Position numbers and translations under genes: made by a program. Positions 62,101 to 64,000 of a stretch of 64,000 nt of DNA are shown piece by piece. Position 1 is the stretch's first letter. Each line of letters begins with the position of its first letter. Under the pieces are notes generated by a model. That model was given only the letters and a program-made list of their open reading frames with translations. It was not told where the DNA came from and did not search any database. Source of the DNA: Glossina fuscipes (Eukaryota; Arthropoda; Insecta; Diptera; Glossinidae); NCBI RefSeq assembly GCF_014805625.2, contig NW_023998453.1, forward strand, positions 45,001 to 109,000, written 5' to 3'.

Positions 62101-63103
62101 GAAAATTTCGGCCGATTTTTGATCTCAATAATGGGCGTTAATGTGTTCGTTCTGGAACGAGCATAACATTTCCCGCTAGGCAAGGCTTATTTAACGTATT
62201 TAATATTCATCTTGTTTGCTGACAATTTAATTACAAATCATTTATTAAGCTCTGTTCTAGTTATCCTATGAAAAACTAAATGTCGCTTTTAATTTGACAC
62301 TCCCACGTTCCCAACGCATAGTTGGTTTGAGCAAGAGTCGTACAAAAAAAAAAAAAAAAAAACCGGATTTAAGGTAATATTTTTTTTGGATATAAAACTA
62401 TGCGTTAATGCCTACCCACTAACTAAAAGCGATTATAACAAATTTCAAACTTAATAGAGAGAAGAAAATAAAAATCATTTGCTACAAATTGCTTGACAGC
62501 TCGACAGCAGAGCGTAAAGTATATCAAGTGAATCCAAGTGCGAATTGAATTAATTTAAACTAAAGTATATATGTGCTGTGGGTTGGGTTTAACGGCAGTG
62601 CATACGAAACTGAGGCCTGCATGAGCAGCATACTTTGGCCAACGCCCCAGCTTGGACTATAGCAAAATACTTCCGTACACTAAAGAAAATATCTTAATAT
62701 GTATTCATGTCAACATCGTTTACTTTAAACTTATTTTTTTCTGATCTTTTGAGAATAAAATAGAAATGCGACAGCTCCCAAAAATAAAAATAATATTTTT
62801 TTTTCAAAGTTCTTCTTGTGACGTCACTACCGATCGAAAGTTTTCAACAACAAATCAGAAATTTTCTGAAAATTTGTTTCAAAATCTATCGGGAATCGTG
62901 AAATTTTTTCAAAATTTTGCTTCTGTAAAAAGAAGAGCGGTGATTGGTAAAAATTGTAGCCAACATTTCAATTCAATCGGAGGAAAATTGGCGATGCGGT
63001 TTCGAAAAACAAACCCTTAAAATTTTCATTTTTCAATTTTTTCTTCTATTTCTAGTGTATGATGCGTAGACGCATTAACACGGTCTTAGTGCATTTGATA
63101 TAT
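59142..63103. other. Gene-poor intergenic DNA
   Basis: I see no supported gene. Between 60400 and 61020 several overlapping short frames are open on both strands and base composition is less AT-rich, but none shows a recognisable family. The stretch also holds a GCATCGT heptanucleotide array and a 20 bp A run near 62345. Confidence 0.5.
60014..60060 (+). repeat. GCATCGT heptanucleotide tandem array
   Basis: About six units of GCATCGT, with variants GCATCGC at the start and GCATTGT at the end. Confidence 0.85.
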
Positions 63104-63319
63104 TTAGGGGCGTGGCAGAAGTGTGCAATTGGTTTTCGTCCCCCGTAATCGCATTTATATACTATTTCTGAAGAAAAAAAAAATAGAATTTTTTGTTCCT
63201 TACTCGCAACTTAGGGGCGTGGCAGAAGTGTGCCATTGATTTTCGTCCCTCGTAATCGCATTTATTTCCTATTTCTGGAGAAAACAAAATAATAAAATTT
63301 TTTGTTCCTTACTCGCAAC
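63104..63319 (+). repeat. Tandem duplication, units of 107 and 109 bp
   Basis: Copy 1 (63104-63210) and copy 2 (63211-63319) both begin TTAGGGGCGTGGCAGAAGTG, continue through TTTTCGTCCC-CGTAATCGC, and end TTTGTTCCTTACTCGCAAC. They differ at only a few bases and in an A-rich stretch, so the duplication is recent. No coding role seen. Confidence 0.92.
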
Positions 63320-64000
63320 GTATAATAGGGAACATGATCAAAATTCTCCCCACATATTCTTCGGGTTATCCTGCAGCTGTATATATGCATACATATATAA
63401 ATTTCATTTTTCTCATTTTTCTTAAGCAATTTTTTGCTCACTAACAAGACTGGGTGCAAAAGATTTGGCTACGACTGAATAAAATTATCTTAGTGGTTTT
63501 GTATTTTTATATCAAGTTTTAGTTCCGTTTAAGATTAGATCTTGAAAAGTTTTTTTACGTTTTATATTTTAGCATAGATCAAAATAAGTAGTAATTTACT
63601 TCCGTTAAATATAATATAAAAAAGTATTACCTTAAAGCACTAACTTTTTGTAGCGCCATCAGTTGCGTTAACTGCTCTAGCATTGACACATTGTAACAGA
63701 ATCATTTTGCGAGTCTTTTGCCCTAGATCGCCGACGCGTTGTGACTTTCGCCCCGATTCACGATTAAACTATTAATTAATATAATTTTATCAGATTAATA
63801 TTAAATTAATTTTGTAATTAATTTGTAAGAAATCTGAGATTTTATAAGACTTCTAATAATCTTAGCTTTCTTCCCTTTGACCTGACTATGCGTTATCTGT
63901 GTTTACGACCTTGCAGTACTTTATCTTGGGCAACACTTTCCTTCTAATGAAAAAATAGACAGATTCTTACTTTGGTTGTTGCATGTGCATCATAAATGCT

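Overview
This is eukaryotic nuclear DNA, almost certainly from a higher (brachyceran, schizophoran) fly. The DNA is very AT-rich. Genes are split by GT-AG introns, many of them short (56-75 nt). Start contexts are insect-like, there are many simple repeats, and there are remnants of mariner transposons and of a fly-type dispersed repeat carrying CCGTCTGTC-like runs. The proteins match insect families best. The species cannot be fixed from the sequence alone; a calyptrate or Glossina-like fly is a guess. A 100-N assembly gap lies at 34220-34319.

Layout. Positions 1-31968 (+) hold most of a neuropeptide G-protein-coupled receptor, best read as the SIFamide receptor. Six coding exons are visible, the first runs off the left edge, and intron 1 is 24.7 kb. 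Nested on the minus strand in the next intron (25589-26053) is a complete three-exon gene for a small secreted Ala/Val/His/Pro-rich cuticle-type protein with its own TATA box. A second, weaker minus-strand candidate for a small secreted protein lies in intron 1 (1317-1553). Positions 31969-39840 are AT-rich non-coding DNA, probably partly a long receptor 3' UTR.

From 39841 to 52803 there is a cluster of four housekeeping genes. They are a TatD/TATDN1-type metal-dependent hydrolase (+, five exons), isopentenyl-diphosphate isomerase (-, two exons), AP-2 sigma (+, three exons, the first coding only the start Met) and Rab1 (+, five exons). The isomerase and AP-2 sigma are divergent, with start codons 497 bp apart. 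They share cell biology rather than one pathway: the isomerase feeds prenyl-diphosphate synthesis, Rab1 ends in a GCC-type prenylation motif and acts in ER-Golgi traffic, and AP-2 acts in endocytosis.

From 52804 to the right edge no gene is well supported. This part holds a compact tRNA-derived SINE-like insertion (58946-59128) with A/B-box-like head, (TAA)n tail and a 13-14 bp target-site duplication, plus a 107/109 bp tandem duplication near the right end.

The observations most worth following are the SINE-like element, the ten-fold KQDS-type repeat in the receptor tail, the TatD-family protein that lacks two expected metal-ligand residues, the nested cuticle-type gene, and a 25-base identity between 37641 and a tandem triplet at 47151. 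No CRISPR array, prokaryotic operon, rRNA or convincing functional tRNA was seen.
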